From: SVEL01 sp045126215
Lineage (GTDB): Bacteria > Bacillota > Clostridia > Lachnospirales > Lachnospiraceae
Assembly: GCA_045126215.1 (NCBI GenBank)
Contig: JBGVOD010000028.1
Span: 1 to 47,561 of the forward strand
Length of the DNA stretch: 47,561 nt
Direction: 5' to 3'
Program-made: the position numbers and the translations under genes
Part shown: in pieces, positions 32,725 through 41,820 of the stretch
Position numbering within the stretch: position 1 is the stretch's first letter
Layout: every line of letters begins with the position of its first letter
The notes under the pieces: model-generated
Told to the model about the DNA's origin: nothing
The model's input: the letters and a program-made list of their open reading frames with translations, nothing else
Databases searched by the model: none

Positions 32725-32796
32725 CGTTCCCTATAGGAATCGAACCTACAATAGAGTCTTAGGAGGACCCCGTTATATCCATTTAACTAAGGGAAC
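32725..32796 (-). tRNA. tRNA-Arg (anticodon CCT)
   Basis: 72 bases without an encoded CCA. The acceptor stem GTTCCCT pairs with AGGGAAC, the D stem is GTTA/TAAC, and the anticodon stem GGGTC/GACTC (one wobble) carries loop CTCCTAA with anticodon CCT. The T arm has TTCGATT. It reads AGG arginine codons. Its 3' end borders the island of foreign-looking genes at 28.0-32.6 kb, and tRNA 3' ends are common integration sites. I did not find a second copy of the tRNA end in the window. Confidence 0.93.
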
Positions 32797-32892
32797 AAAT
32801 GCTGTATTTTCAGGCTTTTCAGCCATTTCGCCATTGGCATTCACATCCGTGAATCCAATCACTTCCATTAATTCTACCATCTAAAGTCATAA

Positions 32893-32921
32893 TTGTAAAT
32901 ACAGTTGTTATATGCTATAAT
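32893..32921 (+). promoter_or_regulatory. Promoter of the coiled-coil membrane protein gene
   Basis: TTGTAA (32893-32898) and a perfect, extended -10 TGCTATAAT (TATAAT at 32916-32921) have a 17-base spacer. It leaves an untranslated leader of about 100 bases, containing an inverted repeat GGATTGT/ACAATCC (32944-32950, 32968-32974). Confidence 0.65.
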
Positions 32922-33028
32922 ATCAACAAGTATGTGTATTATAGGATTGTGGAATTACAAGTGCTAAACAATCCATATAATCAGGATTAAATAATTGATA
33001 GTGATATAAAACTGTATAGGAGCAGATT

Positions 33029-34231
33029 ATGGAGAAAAAATCAAGTAAAAACTATGGAACCACTTTCTTTGCTTTGGCTTTGATTGTGTCAGTATTTTTT
33101 GAATTATATTTTATTTTAACAGACCCTTATAATTATTTTATGCTAATTGGTGTAGGCATTGTGGTATTAATCACAGGTTATCTTACCTTTGATAGTATTG
33201 AAAAAGCAAAACGTGATGAAATAGCCCGTGTAAACGAGCAGAATGAAATGCTTATCAAAGCCAACAAAGCTATATATCTTGCTACAAAGAGAAGTACAAA
33301 AGAAGCAGAAGAATGGCATCTTCAGAGCATAAAAGCTATGGATATGATGATGAAAAATCTCATCTCAAACGAGAAGGAAATGGTTAATCATATGATATCC
33401 AAGAATGAAGAATTGACTATGAAACAGCTTGAAACAGCAAATGCTGATAACGGAGATATGTCTTCACTTATTGAACAGCTTTCTGCATCAAATGCCAAAC
33501 TTGCAAAAGAAGTTCAGGCTGCTATTACTGTCAATGAACTTGTTAAGGCAAATGCTGACCTTGTCAAAAATGTTCGTGAAGTATTAAACTCTGGAGCAAA
33601 AGCCTTTAATACTGAATCACTTTCAGACTATGTTTCAGCAGCTGTTACTACATCTCCTATTGTTACAGAGCCTATAGTAAATACTTCTGTGGAAAATGTA
33701 CCTGCTATGGAAACTCCTGTAGCCGATGCCCCTGCTATGGAAGCCCCTGTTGTTAACGCTCCTTCTATGAAAACTCCTATAGTTGACGCTCCTGTTATGA
33801 ATTCTTCTGTATCAGCAGAACCTGAATTTACAACTACAGAAACCATATCTGATTCTGTAGAAACTAAAACAGACTCATCCTCAGTAGAACCTGAATTTGC
33901 TTCAGCAGAGGATTTATCAGGTATCGAACTACCAGCTCAAGATACAATTGAACCTATAGATGAAGTTGAAGATAAGTTTAACTTTGAAACCTTTGACCTT
34001 CCTGATACAGATGAAGCTGATAATAGTTTACTTGAAGAACCTGAGGTTTCTTCAAGTGATATTATAAATGATGTTAATATGTCTCAACTTGAAAATATGG
34101 TTGAATTAGAAGGCGAAACAGTTGCCGAAGAGATGCCTCCGGAGCTTGATAAAGCTATGAGCACTTTAGATGATAATCCAAATAAACAATTGACTGAGGA
34201 GGAAATAGCTGCTTTATTTGCCAGCTTATAA
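33029..34231 (+). CDS. Membrane protein with coiled coil, Pro/Ala/Met repeats and an EEIAALFASL tail
   Basis: 400 aa, unknown. Two helices near 11-30 and 35-54 are followed by a long charged coiled-coil region (about 56-190). A low-complexity tract at about 224-260 repeats APxMxxPVxDAP. An acidic Ser/Glu/Asp-rich region and a final LTEEEIAALFASL follow. The tail resembles the short helix (LSQEEIDALL) found in FliM/FliN-type proteins and other Clostridia proteins, which may be a docking peptide. The ribosome binding site is AGGAG. It is three bases before the exonuclease gene on the same strand, suggesting co-expression. Confidence 0.65.
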   Translation: MEKKSSKNYGTTFFALALIVSVFFELYFILTDPYNYFMLIGVGIVVLITGYLTFDSIEKAKRDEIARVNEQNEMLIKANKAIYLATKRSTKEAEEWHLQSIKAMDMMMKNLISNEKEMVNHMISKNEELTMKQLETANADNGDMSSLIEQLSASNAKLAKEVQAAITVNELVKANADLVKNVREVLNSGAKAFNTESLSDYVSAAVTTSPIVTEPIVNTSVENVPAMETPVADAPAMEAPVVNAPSMKTPIVDAPVMNSSVSAEPEFTTTETISDSVETKTDSSSVEPEFASAEDLSGIELPAQDTIEPIDEVEDKFNFETFDLPDTDEADNSLLEEPEVSSSDIINDVNMSQLENMVELEGETVAEEMPPELDKAMSTLDDNPNKQLTEEEIAALFASL

Positions 34232-34234
34232 CCT

Positions 34235-35176
34235 ATGAACTATATAGTTTTTGATTTAGAATGGAATCAGTCGCCAAGCGGAAAAGACGGGGAAAATCCT
34301 CGCATCCCTTTCGAAATAATAAATATTGGCGCAGTAAAATTAGATAATAATTTAAATATTATAGATGAATTTTCAGTATTAATACGACCAAAAATTTATA
34401 GAGAGTTGAACCATATCACAAAAGACCTTACGGGATTTACCATGAATGAACTGAACAGACATGGAAAAAAATTCACCGTTGCATGTGATGAGTTTATAAA
34501 GTGGTGTGGTGACGACTATGCATTATGTACCTGGGGCTCTCTTGATATCTTTGAACTTCAGCGAAATATGGCATACTATAAATATCCTCTTTTAAAAGCA
34601 CCTGTATTTTTCTACGACTTGCAAAAAATATACAGTATATTATATGACAATGGTAAGTCTTTTATATCTCTTGAAAATGCCGTAGATGCACTTAACATTC
34701 CTACAAATACTAATTTCCATCAGGCTCTTGAGGATGCTTATTACACAGGTCTTGTATTGCAAAAGCTGGATATAGACACAGTGAATAAATACTATTCTGT
34801 AGACTACTATCAGGTTCCCCAGAATAGAAATGAAGAATTTACACTTGTTTTTGACAAGTATTCAAAGTATGTTTCAAAGACATTTGAGACAAAAGTTGAT
34901 GTTATGGCAGACAGAGTAGTTACATCTACAGTATGCTACAAATGTGGACAAAAATTAAAGAAAAAGATACGATTCTTTTCTGACAACTCAAGGATATACT
35001 ATTGCTTATGTATATGTCCAAATGACGGATATCTAAAAGGAAAAATACGAATTAAAAAATCTGTAAATAACAAGTATTTTGCAGTTAAAACTTTAAAACT
35101 CACCGACGAATCCGGTGCCGAAGCAATTCGAACACGTCAGATTGAATCAAAGAAAAAGAAAGCGAAAAAGGCCTAA
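34235..35176 (+). CDS. DEDDh family 3'-5' exonuclease with a C-terminal zinc-ribbon
   Basis: 313 aa. The exonuclease domain (about 1-180) has Asp7 and Glu9 in FDLEWN, a middle Asp in WGSLDIF and the His/Asp of motif III in HQALEDA. This is the DnaQ/RNase T-type DEDDh site that uses two metal ions. The C-terminal part has a CYKCG pair and CLCICPNDG, likely a zinc-ribbon. The nucleic acid target is unknown. It overlaps the convergent dacA-like gene by four bases, and both stop codons lie inside a shared hairpin terminator. Confidence 0.82.
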   Translation: MNYIVFDLEWNQSPSGKDGENPRIPFEIINIGAVKLDNNLNIIDEFSVLIRPKIYRELNHITKDLTGFTMNELNRHGKKFTVACDEFIKWCGDDYALCTWGSLDIFELQRNMAYYKYPLLKAPVFFYDLQKIYSILYDNGKSFISLENAVDALNIPTNTNFHQALEDAYYTGLVLQKLDIDTVNKYYSVDYYQVPQNRNEEFTLVFDKYSKYVSKTFETKVDVMADRVVTSTVCYKCGQKLKKKIRFFSDNSRIYYCLCICPNDGYLKGKIRIKKSVNNKYFAVKTLKLTDESGAEAIRTRQIESKKKKAKKA

Positions 35177-35194
35177 TGTCTTATTCGCTTTCTT
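35156..35194. terminator. Shared bidirectional terminator over two stop codons
   Basis: AAGAAAGCGAA (35156-35166) pairs perfectly with TTCGCTTTCTT (35184-35194) over a 17-base loop. T-rich tracts follow in both directions. The stops of the exonuclease and carboxypeptidase genes (35173-35176) lie in the loop. Confidence 0.7.
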
Positions 35195-36603
35195 CTTTTA
35201 AATCTCTTTTTAGATTCTCTAAATATCCTTTTTCTTTCACGTTTTCTCTTTCTGGATTCTTTTGTTTTTATCAGATAAATTATCCATATAATTAATAAAA
35301 TAACTCCGATAATAACAGCAATTAAAATCCATATGTTAATTGGAATATCAGAAACATCTTCATCTTCCGCCTGGACATTTTCACCTAAAAGAGGTGCTAT
35401 TTCTTCTTCATTACTTTCTGATATTTCAAGACCGATTGTGGCCTCTCCCATATATTTATCAAGATAATAGTATTTTACTTTTCCTATAATACCATTACTG
35501 CTTCCATCAAACAGTTCAATATCATATGAGAGATCATTTATTGTAACGCTTTCAGGCAATGTAACATATGAACCTTTTGTTATTCTAAAAAGCGTTCCTC
35601 CAAATACAAATGCATCTTTCATATTTACAAAAAAGCTATTCTTGTTCTCACTGAATCTTGTTTCATTATCAGCAACACTTATATTTGAAAAATGACCAAA
35701 TCCATACTCAAAAAGCTTTTTTGTATCCTCATATATATGCTCATCGTCAGATTTCATTATAACAGCAATAAGTGTCCTTCCATCCTTTTTTGCAACGGTT
35801 ACAAGTGTTCTTCCTGCCTCATCCGTATATCCTGTTTTTCCTGATACGGCATAAGAATAATATTCTTTTCTGTTTGGCACCAACATATTATGTCTGTTTA
35901 AAAAATATCTATCCTCAAAGTAGCGATTGGTTGGTCCAAGTGTATACTCATATGTTCCTGTAATCTCCATGAATACCGGATTCTGGATAGCATACTTTGT
36001 AATCATTGCCATATCATATGATGTGGTATAATGATTTTCATCATGAAGTCCTGATGCATTAACAAAGTTTGTATCAAGTGCTCCAACGGCTTTTGCTTTT
36101 TCAGTCATAAGCTTAGCAAACTCCTGCTCATCCCCTGATACTGTATAGGCAAGTCCCATAGCCACATCATTATATGAACGTATAAAAAGTGCATACAAAC
36201 TGTCTTTTACTGTAAGCTCTTCGCCTACTATTGCTCCAAGCTTGGCGGCATCATATGGTAACGCATCAATAATATCCGATGTAAAAGTAATTTTGTCGCT
36301 CATAGAGCAATTCTCTATTGCAAGAATTCCTGTCATTATTTTAGTAATACTTGCAGGATATAGTCTCTCATGACAGTTTCTATCGTAAAGAACTGCACCG
36401 GTATCTGCATCTATAAGAACAGCTGCCTCTCCACTGATTTCCGGTGGCGTTGGATAAAAGCTATCACCTTGTACGCTAGTACTTTCCTGCTCATTTTGTT
36501 CTTCATCTGCATATGCAATTGTTTCAAAATGAGATATGAAACTCACCACAAACACCATAGCCAGTATGATGCCTATGATTCTCTTAAAAATATTATGCTT
36601 CAT
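35173..36603 (-). CDS. D-alanyl-D-alanine carboxypeptidase (PBP5/DacF type)
   Basis: 476 aa, exported. A signal peptide (about 1-32, ending near AYA) precedes the peptidase S11 domain with the three penicillin-binding motifs: SITK (Ser85), SYN (143-145) and KTG (256-258). It trims the terminal D-Ala from peptidoglycan stem peptides. A C-terminal helix (about 428-450) and a very basic tail (KRKRERKR) anchor it in the membrane, unlike the amphipathic anchor of E. coli PBP5. The gene starts 11 bases inside the end of the V-ATPase D gene, so it is probably translated with that operon. Confidence 0.9.
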   Translation of the reverse strand: MKHNIFKRIIGIILAMVFVVSFISHFETIAYADEEQNEQESTSVQGDSFYPTPPEISGEAAVLIDADTGAVLYDRNCHERLYPASITKIMTGILAIENCSMSDKITFTSDIIDALPYDAAKLGAIVGEELTVKDSLYALFIRSYNDVAMGLAYTVSGDEQEFAKLMTEKAKAVGALDTNFVNASGLHDENHYTTSYDMAMITKYAIQNPVFMEITGTYEYTLGPTNRYFEDRYFLNRHNMLVPNRKEYYSYAVSGKTGYTDEAGRTLVTVAKKDGRTLIAVIMKSDDEHIYEDTKKLFEYGFGHFSNISVADNETRFSENKNSFFVNMKDAFVFGGTLFRITKGSYVTLPESVTINDLSYDIELFDGSSNGIIGKVKYYYLDKYMGEATIGLEISESNEEEIAPLLGENVQAEDEDVSDIPINIWILIAVIIGVILLIIWIIYLIKTKESRKRKRERKRIFRESKKRFKRRKRIRH

Positions 36604-37222
36604 GTTTTGCTTCCATTTGTTTCTTTATTACTTTTAGTCTTGTAAACTCTTCTCTCTCTTTTTCTTCAAGGGCATTTGATATACTTTTTGCTCTTTCAGT
36701 AAATTTAGGAATAGTAATATTCTGCAATGCATTTGCTCTCTTCTGTGTCTTTTTTACATTAGTTGCAAGACGATAGGCGGAGTTTTCAATTGCAGCAAGC
36801 TCGACAGACAGCCTTTTTACCTTTTCAAATGATATTCTTGCAATATCCAAACTCTCAGAAGTGCCATAAAACGAAAAAGTAGGTTTTACACTATCATCTA
36901 ATTGGTCAATATGTGGTATCTCAACTCCCATAATACTTCGGCTTTTAATGTTAATGTTCGTTTCTTCAGGCACTGCTGACGCAGCCTCCATTACGTAGTT
37001 TATACCAAGTTCAATATTTGCCTGCTGTAATGCCTTATATGCAGTTTCATACGTTGTAAGAATTTCCTTCTGAATAGCATCTGCTTTATCAATCAATTCC
37101 ATTAACTCTCTAATAAGAATATTTCTCTTCTTATCCATCAGTTCATATCCTTGTTTTGCTAGAGCAAGAGAGTTCTTTGCAAGCATAAGATTACCTTTGG
37201 TAGGAAAGGAATTTGGATCCAT
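36593..37222 (-). CDS. atpD: V-type ATP synthase subunit D
   Basis: 209 aa. It begins with the family-typical PTKGNLMLAKNSLALAKQGYELMDKKR and is almost fully helical, forming the central rotor stalk inside the A3B3 head. The C-terminal coiled coil (QNITIPKFTERAKSISNALEEKEREEFTRLK) matches the antiparallel pair of the rotor. It is the last ATPase gene of the operon. Length is normal. Its end overlaps the D,D-carboxypeptidase start. Confidence 0.94.
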   Translation of the reverse strand: MDPNSFPTKGNLMLAKNSLALAKQGYELMDKKRNILIRELMELIDKADAIQKEILTTYETAYKALQQANIELGINYVMEAASAVPEETNINIKSRSIMGVEIPHIDQLDDSVKPTFSFYGTSESLDIARISFEKVKRLSVELAAIENSAYRLATNVKKTQKRANALQNITIPKFTERAKSISNALEEKEREEFTRLKVIKKQMEAKHEA

Positions 37223-37275
37223 TTACTTCACCTTCTATTCTTCGGTTTCAATCTCTATATTAGCAGTATCCTCGT

Positions 37276-38685
37276 TTATGATTCGTCTTCAGTAGAATCT
37301 CCCGTCGCATCATAAAACTCATCGAGAATCTTTGTATCAATTCTGTCTAATTCCTCCTTAGGAAGAATATGTAACAGCTTCCATCCTAAGTTCAATGTTG
37401 TTTCAATATCTCTATTTTCATAATCCTTCTGACCAACAAATGTCTGTTCAAAAGCATTACCAAACTTAAGATACAGTTTGTCTGTATCTGATAATTCATC
37501 CTCACCAATTACTGATGCCAGTGCTCGCGCCTCACCAACCTTTGCATAGGCTGAAAATAGCTGATTTGCCACATCCTGGTGGTCTTTTCTTGTATATCCC
37601 TCACCAATACCATCCTTCATCAGACGTGAAAGTGATGGAAGAACATTAATTGGTGGGTAAATTGACTGTCCATGTAATGACCTGTCTAAGACTATCTGAC
37701 CCTCTGTTATATATCCTGTTAAGTCGGGAATCGGATGGGTAACATCATCATTTGGCATAGACAAAATCGGTATCTGTGTAACAGAGCCCTTTGAATTTTT
37801 TACAATTCCTGCTCTTTCATATATTGTTGCAAACTCGCTGTATAAATATCCCGGATATCCCTTTCTTGAAGGAATCTCGCCCTTTGAAGAAGATACTTCA
37901 CGCATAGCTTCTGCAAAAGAAGTCATATCTGTAAGGATTACAAGAACCTGCTTACCTAAATCAAAAGCAAGATATTCTGCTGCCGTAAGAGCTACTCTTG
38001 GTGTAATAAGTCTCTCTACAACAGGATCATTTGCAAGATTTAAAAACATTACAACATGGTCAAGAACTCTGCTCTCTTCGAATGTCTTTCTGAAAAATTC
38101 TGCAACGTCATATTTTACACCCATTGCAGCAAACACAACCACTAATTCTTCATCTGAATCCTCACTAAGGGATGCCTGCTTTACAATCTGCGCTGCAAGC
38201 TTATCGTGTGGCAGACCATTTCCTGAGAATATTGGAAGCTTCTGACCACGAATAAGTGTTGTCAAACCATCAATAGCAGAAATACCTGTTCTAATATAGT
38301 TTCTTGGGTACTCTCTCATAACAGGATTCAATGGTTTTCCATTGACATCTCTCTTTATATCCGAAATAATGGCTCCCTGATTATCAATAGGTCTTCCTAT
38401 TCCATCAAAGGTTCTTCCAAGAATGTCTTCAGATAGTGCTATTTCCAAAGGATGTCCTGTAAGCTTTGTATGTGTATTTCTAAGGGACATATTTTCTGTT
38501 CCTTCAAACACCTGAATCATAGCCTTGTCTTCGTATATTTCAATGATACGTCCGACTTTACGCTCCTTGCCATTTATTCCGTCCACTGTCAATTCAACGA
38601 TTTCATCATAACTTGCATTCTTTACACCCTCTAATGCAACAAGAGGTCCATTAATTTCGCTTAGTCCTAAATAAGATACTGCCAT
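37276..38685 (-). CDS. atpB: V-type ATP synthase subunit B
   Basis: 469 aa, the non-catalytic nucleotide-site subunit of the A3B3 head. The Walker A glycine loop of subunit A is replaced (IFSGNGLPHDKLAAQI), as expected for B. Other conserved blocks are NPVMREYPRNYIRTGISAIDG and GYPGYLYSEFATIYERAG. Together with A it forms the three catalytic interfaces. It follows A by 11 bases. No unusual insertion is visible. Confidence 0.96.
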   Translation of the reverse strand: MAVSYLGLSEINGPLVALEGVKNASYDEIVELTVDGINGKERKVGRIIEIYEDKAMIQVFEGTENMSLRNTHTKLTGHPLEIALSEDILGRTFDGIGRPIDNQGAIISDIKRDVNGKPLNPVMREYPRNYIRTGISAIDGLTTLIRGQKLPIFSGNGLPHDKLAAQIVKQASLSEDSDEELVVVFAAMGVKYDVAEFFRKTFEESRVLDHVVMFLNLANDPVVERLITPRVALTAAEYLAFDLGKQVLVILTDMTSFAEAMREVSSSKGEIPSRKGYPGYLYSEFATIYERAGIVKNSKGSVTQIPILSMPNDDVTHPIPDLTGYITEGQIVLDRSLHGQSIYPPINVLPSLSRLMKDGIGEGYTRKDHQDVANQLFSAYAKVGEARALASVIGEDELSDTDKLYLKFGNAFEQTFVGQKDYENRDIETTLNLGWKLLHILPKEELDRIDTKILDEFYDATGDSTEDES

Positions 38686-38696
38686 TTTGCTACCTC

Positions 38697-40463
38697 CTAC
38701 GCATTTGTTCTGATAATCTGGTCATAGAAATCATCAATCATCTTTTTATAATCATCAAACATTGAAAGTTTATCATTTGGAACATCGTATTTAATTGCAA
38801 TAATCTTTTCAAATATATTATTTCTCTTAAGTACTTCTACGGGCATTCCCATATTTACAAGTACTTTGCACTTCTCATTAAGGTAAAGAATAGTTTCCAT
38901 CATCTTAAGCTGTTTAATAAGTGGTACACATGTATCCTCCTTGTGGAAAGCATTCTGCTGTAAGAAACCAAGTCTTATTACTCTTGCAATTTCAAGAGTA
39001 AGTTTCTGGTCATCCGGCAAAACATCCGAACCTATAAGCTTTACAATTTCAATAAGACTACTCTCCTGATTAAGCAAAGCAAGTATCTGATTTCTGCATG
39101 ATACAAAATCCGGTCCAACATTTTCGTTATACCACGCTGATAAATCACCTAAATATTCACTATAGCTTGTAAGCCAGTGAATAGCTGGGAAATGTCTTGC
39201 ATATGCGAGGGATTTATCAAGTCCCCAGAAGCACCTTACGAAACGCTTTGTATTCTGTGTAACCGGCTCAGAAAAATCACCACCCTGTGGAGAAACTGCA
39301 CCAATAATAGATACTGAACCATCAGTTCCATTTAAATTTCTAAAGTATCCCGCTCTTTCATAGAAAGCTGAAAGCTTACTAGCAAGATAAGCAGGGAAAC
39401 CTTCTTCTGCAGGCATTTCTTCAAGACGACCTGAAAGTTCACGAAGAGCCTCAGCCCATCTTGATGTGGAATCTGCCATAATAGCAACATCATATCCCAT
39501 ATCTCGATAATACTCAGCAAGTGTAATGCCTGTATAAATACTAGCCTCTCTCGCTGCAACCGGCATATTTGATGTATTTGCAATAAGAACAGTTCTATCC
39601 ATAAGAAGATTTCCTGTCTTAGGATCTCCAAGTTTTGAAAAATCCTCAAGAACCTGTGTCATCTCATTTCCACGCTCACCACATCCAATGTATACAATAA
39701 TATCTGCATCTGACCATTTTGCAATCTGATGCTGCGTCATTGTCTTTCCTGTTCCAAAACCTCCTGGTACACAGGCTGTTCCTCCCTTTGCAATTGGGAA
39801 TAATGTATCTAGAATTCTCTGACCTGTTACAAGTGGCATAGAAGATGAAAATCTTTTGCTGGTTGGACGAGGCACTCTGATTGGCCATCTCTGTGTAAGA
39901 GTTAATTCTCTTTCTGTACCATCATTTAATTTTATAATTACTATAGTATCACTGATTGTATATTTACCATCCGCTACAACCTTTACAACTACACCTTCAG
40001 TATTTGGAGGAACCATTGACTTATGTAAAATAGTCTTTGTTTCCTGAACCTCAGCAATGATAGTTCCCGGAAGAACAAAATCGCCTTCTTTAACTGTTAT
40101 ATGCACATCCCAAAGTTTTTCCTGATCTAATGAATCTACAGAAATACCTCTTGAAATATATATACCTGAATTATCTGCAATGCTTGAAAGAGGTCTTTCA
40201 ATACCATCAAAAATGTTCTTTATAATACCAGGCGCCAATGTAACGAAAATAGCACTATCTGTACCATATACTAAATCTCCAGGCTTAAGTCCACTTGTCT
40301 CTTCATATACCTGAATTGTTGTCATTTTATTTGTTAGGGATATTACTTCACCTACGAGTTTTTCTTCGCTTACATACACCATTTCACCCATATTGAAATC
40401 TGTAACACCCTTTATATAGATTACAGGTCCGTTAATCCCATAAATCTTTCCTATCTTTTCCAT
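38697..40463 (-). CDS. atpA: V-type ATP synthase subunit A (catalytic)
   Basis: 588 aa. The catalytic P-loop is GGFGTGKTMTQHQIAKW, the catalytic Glu lies in YIGCGERGNEM, and the Walker B-like region is VAIMADSTSRWAEALRE. The non-homologous A-subunit insertion (about 115-190, VKEGDFVLPGTIIAEV) is present, separating it from F-type beta. It hydrolyses or makes ATP coupled to ion movement through I and K. The start is one base after the E stop. It is a normal full-length member. Confidence 0.97.
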   Translation of the reverse strand: MEKIGKIYGINGPVIYIKGVTDFNMGEMVYVSEEKLVGEVISLTNKMTTIQVYEETSGLKPGDLVYGTDSAIFVTLAPGIIKNIFDGIERPLSSIADNSGIYISRGISVDSLDQEKLWDVHITVKEGDFVLPGTIIAEVQETKTILHKSMVPPNTEGVVVKVVADGKYTISDTIVIIKLNDGTERELTLTQRWPIRVPRPTSKRFSSSMPLVTGQRILDTLFPIAKGGTACVPGGFGTGKTMTQHQIAKWSDADIIVYIGCGERGNEMTQVLEDFSKLGDPKTGNLLMDRTVLIANTSNMPVAAREASIYTGITLAEYYRDMGYDVAIMADSTSRWAEALRELSGRLEEMPAEEGFPAYLASKLSAFYERAGYFRNLNGTDGSVSIIGAVSPQGGDFSEPVTQNTKRFVRCFWGLDKSLAYARHFPAIHWLTSYSEYLGDLSAWYNENVGPDFVSCRNQILALLNQESSLIEIVKLIGSDVLPDDQKLTLEIARVIRLGFLQQNAFHKEDTCVPLIKQLKMMETILYLNEKCKVLVNMGMPVEVLKRNNIFEKIIAIKYDVPNDKLSMFDDYKKMIDDFYDQIIRTNA

Positions 40464-40464
40464 T

Positions 40465-41052
40465 CTATCTACCTCCAGCGATAGTATATTCTTCCTTGAT
40501 ATCTGTCAATTTTGTCTCAAATGATTCATCAATAAGAATATTTCGTGATGGTATTTTTCCTATTACTCCACCAATAAATGATTTTTCACTTATTTCTATT
40601 ACAATATTATCTGCCTTTGCGATAGTTTCTGCAAACTTTTCATCTCTTTTATCAAGAACAATAATAAGTTCATCTTTTCCGGCAAACTCTTTCATTTCTG
40701 TTACTTTTTTTGTAACATACTTTTCATATTCTTCAGTCTTTATAAAGTCGTCTAAAAGAGCACGCACTTCAGTGAAGAGTCTGTCCTTTAGTTCAACATT
40801 CTTATGGTTAATCTTTCTCTTAAGATGCATCTGCATGGAAGTATATTCCTGACTAGCTTTTCTTCTAATTCCATCTTCAGCAATAGAGGCTTGAAGTTTT
40901 GCATTTTTGATGGTATTTTCCTTGTGTTCTTTAAGATATTCATCCATCTTTTCTTTGTATTCTTTAACCATGGCATTGCAATCTGCCTGAACATTTTCCA
41001 TGGTTACAGAAGTAAAATGCTTTAATTTTTCTTCTGTTGTCAAAACTGCCAC
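40465..41052 (-). CDS. atpE: V-type ATP synthase subunit E (peripheral stalk)
   Basis: 195 aa. The N-terminal half is a long charged helix (KEYKEKMDEYLKEHKENTI), and the C-terminal globular part contains IEISEKSFIGGVIGKIPSRN, typical of E. It pairs with the helical G/H subunit to form the stator. The start follows F by seven bases. The symbol follows bacterial V-type naming and should not be confused with the F-type epsilon or c subunits. Confidence 0.9.
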   Translation of the reverse strand: MAVLTTEEKLKHFTSVTMENVQADCNAMVKEYKEKMDEYLKEHKENTIKNAKLQASIAEDGIRRKASQEYTSMQMHLKRKINHKNVELKDRLFTEVRALLDDFIKTEEYEKYVTKKVTEMKEFAGKDELIIVLDKRDEKFAETIAKADNIVIEISEKSFIGGVIGKIPSRNILIDESFETKLTDIKEEYTIAGGR

Positions 41053-41059
41053 CCACTTT

Positions 41060-41368
41060 CTATAGTTTTACCCCTATGGCTTCATTTATATATGATGTAA
41101 TGAAGTCAGCACGTTTTCTGCTTCCATGTCTATCCGGTATTTCCAGAATAAGGGGCATCTTGTTAGATAATTTTACATCCGCAATAACATCTGGATAGGT
41201 ATTTGATAATAATTCTGTAATGAAAAGGATACCAACGCTTTTATCCTTAAGCACTCTTGCTATGGCTTCAGAAAGTTCGTCTTTCTTATGAACTACCTCT
41301 CCTTCAACACCGGCAAGTCGCATTCCTGTAACCGTATCCACATTGTCACTTATCAAATATATTTTCAT
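41060..41368 (-). CDS. atpF: V-type ATP synthase subunit F
   Basis: 102 aa. A small alpha/beta protein with the pattern MKIYLISDNVDTVTGMRLAG, ILFITELLS and PLILEIPDR, as in subunit F of the rotor. It binds subunit D and tunes ATPase activity. It lies tightly between K and E (one- and seven-base gaps). Confidence 0.92.
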   Translation of the reverse strand: MKIYLISDNVDTVTGMRLAGVEGEVVHKKDELSEAIARVLKDKSVGILFITELLSNTYPDVIADVKLSNKMPLILEIPDRHGSRKRADFITSYINEAIGVKL

Positions 41369-41369
41369 T

Positions 41370-41801
41370 TTATAATTTACCTAATATCATAAATGAAATA
41401 ATCAATCCGTAAAGAGCAACACCTTCTGCAAGACCTACAAAAATAAGAGACTTACCAAGAATACTCTGATCTTCACTGATTGCACCAAGTGCTGCGCTGG
41501 CTGCACTTGCAACGGCGATACCACCACCAACACATGAAAGACCTGTTGATAATGCTGCTGCAATATATCCAAGTCCTGTTGCATTAGATGCCACCTGTGC
41601 TGCATCGGCTGCCTCTGCCGCCGACGCTGTTGTTCCAAATGCAAAAATAGTTCCTATAATTAATAAACCAAAGAAAGAAACTACATTAAGTGCAAGTGCT
41701 TTCTTATATCTTCCTCTACTCTTCTCTCCTTTTACATATGCTCCAAAAGGTATTACATATGATAAAATAAGTGCTACTACTAATGTTATTTTTACTGCCA
41801 T
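41370..41801 (-). CDS. atpK: V-type ATP synthase subunit K (membrane rotor ring)
   Basis: 143 aa from the ATG at 41801. The open frame runs 33 codons further upstream into the I gene, but GGAGGAAATAAAAATG marks this start. It has an extra N-terminal hydrophobic segment (about 3-20), a second near 37-53 and the proteolipid hairpin (about 75-141). The ion-carrying Glu is in the last helix (GLAEGVALYGLIISFMIL). The usual NtpK-type protein is a four-helix duplicate; here only one copy of the Glu motif is visible. Whether it carries sodium or protons cannot be decided by eye. Confidence 0.9.
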   Translation of the reverse strand: MAVKITLVVALILSYVIPFGAYVKGEKSRGRYKKALALNVVSFFGLLIIGTIFAFGTTASAAEAADAAQVASNATGLGYIAAALSTGLSCVGGGIAVASAASAALGAISEDQSILGKSLIFVGLAEGVALYGLIISFMILGKL

Positions 41802-41820
41802 TTTTATTTCCTCCAATAAT

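Noticed and set aside
32789..32879. Coding-like minus-strand frame (MVELMEVIGFTDVNANGEMA) running into tRNA-Arg
   Set aside because: It starts right after a stop codon without a ribosome binding site and runs into the tRNA gene. It may be a gene relic but cannot be supported.
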